In this document: positions 5,375 through 5,444 of the stretch, piece by piece
Numbering within the stretch: position 1 is the stretch's first letter
Layout: the number at the start of each line of letters is the position of its first letter
Source of the DNA: Firmicutes bacterium UBA4845
Lineage (GTDB): Bacteria; Bacillota; Clostridia; Tissierellales; Sedimentibacteraceae
Length of the DNA stretch: 5,444 nt
NCBI GenBank assembly: GCA_002399975.1
Contig: DHER01000016.1
Coordinates: forward strand, 1-5,444
Reading direction: 5' to 3'
Made by a program: the position numbers and the translations under genes
The notes under the pieces: model-generated
Seen by the model: only the letters and a program-made list of their open reading frames with translations
Database searches by the model: none
What the model was told of the DNA's origin: nothing

Positions 5375-5426
5375 ACAGCGACTACTGTGACTACTATACT
5401 TTTCTACCACGAGATTCCTTCTAATT
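5375..5426. repeat. Transposon-end module B (outer), degenerate copy of module A
   Basis: The same order recurs about 68 bp further out: ACAGCGACTAC (5375-5385), two 9-bp copies (5378-5386 GCGACTACT and 5387-5395 GTGACTACT), a decayed third unit (5396-5405), ACCACGAGATTCC (5406-5418) and CTAATT (5421-5426). CTACCACGAGATTCC is identical over 15 bp in both modules (5336-5350 and 5404-5418). Either module could be the working terminus. The outer one may be left from an earlier insertion or a second binding block. Nothing further is recognisable in 5427-5444. Confidence 0.7.
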
Positions 5427-5444
5427 GGTATTTATCTATTCCAA

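Larger units (their letters stand above)
1710..5417 (-). mobile_element. Tn554-like transposon without cargo
   Basis: The element holds tnpA, tnpB and tnpC in the order, sizes and coupling known from Tn554 of Staphylococcus (361, 630 and 125 residues there; 376, 656 and 125 here). It is bounded by inverted copies of GAATCTCGTGGT: 1710-1721 on the + strand, and on the - strand at 5417-5406 (outer) or 5349-5338 (inner). Both ends also carry the exact 11-mer ACAGCAACTAC (1756-1766 and 5308-5318). Tn554 carries resistance genes beyond tnpC; here the far end follows tnpC at once, so the element is cargo-free. Movement should be by tyrosine-recombinase exchange without classic target duplications. 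The exact crossover points cannot be read from one copy, so the ends given are the motif boundaries. Confidence 0.72.

Noticed and set aside
5308..5395. CRISPR-like array
   Set aside because: The repeats are 9 bp and directly tandem with no spacers, and they are tied to a transposon end.

Overview
This window looks like accessory DNA from a low-GC Gram-positive bacterium, probably a clostridial relative. The DNA is AT-rich, the Shine-Dalgarno sequences are strong (GGAGGAG, GGGAGG, AAAGGAG), and the mobile genes belong to families common in Firmicutes. The species cannot be determined from this sequence.

Layout. (1) Positions 1-183 (+) are the last 60 codons of an ABC exporter ATPase/permease. 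(2) Positions 184-472 are intergenic and rich in secondary structure. They hold a probable promoter, a small bidirectional terminator, a long AT-rich inverted repeat, a possible nine-codon leader ORF, and a clear intrinsic terminator whose 5' arm has a competing pairing. Together these look like a transcription-attenuation leader whose downstream gene is not in place. (3) Positions 473-1690 (-) are a full-length IS256/Mutator-family DDE transposase. (4) Positions 1710-5417 (-) are a compact Tn554-like transposon. It carries tnpA (tyrosine recombinase), tnpB (large tyrosine recombinase) and tnpC (small helix-turn-helix/coiled-coil accessory protein) in one tightly coupled operon, with no cargo gene.

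The Tn554-like element is the most informative part. Its two ends share a 12-bp motif (GAATCTCGTGGT, inverted) and an exact 11-bp motif (ACAGCAACTAC). At the tnpA end these belong to a module with 9-bp tandem repeats, and the whole module is present twice. The probable tnpA promoter (TTGAAA, 17-bp spacer, TATAAA) directly abuts the inner 9-bp array, so protein bound at the transposon end could also control the operon. This promoter also shows that translation starts at 5246, not at the more upstream ATG.

The other end of the element lies only 19 bp upstream of the IS256-type transposase start codon. No promoter for that transposase is visible between them. The simplest reading is that the Tn554-like element landed in the 5' flank of the insertion sequence, so the IS transposase is now the last gene downstream of tnpABC and depends on read-through past a GC-rich hairpin. 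The insertion sequence in turn lies just after the attenuator-like leader. The region therefore reads as nested insertions next to an exporter gene.
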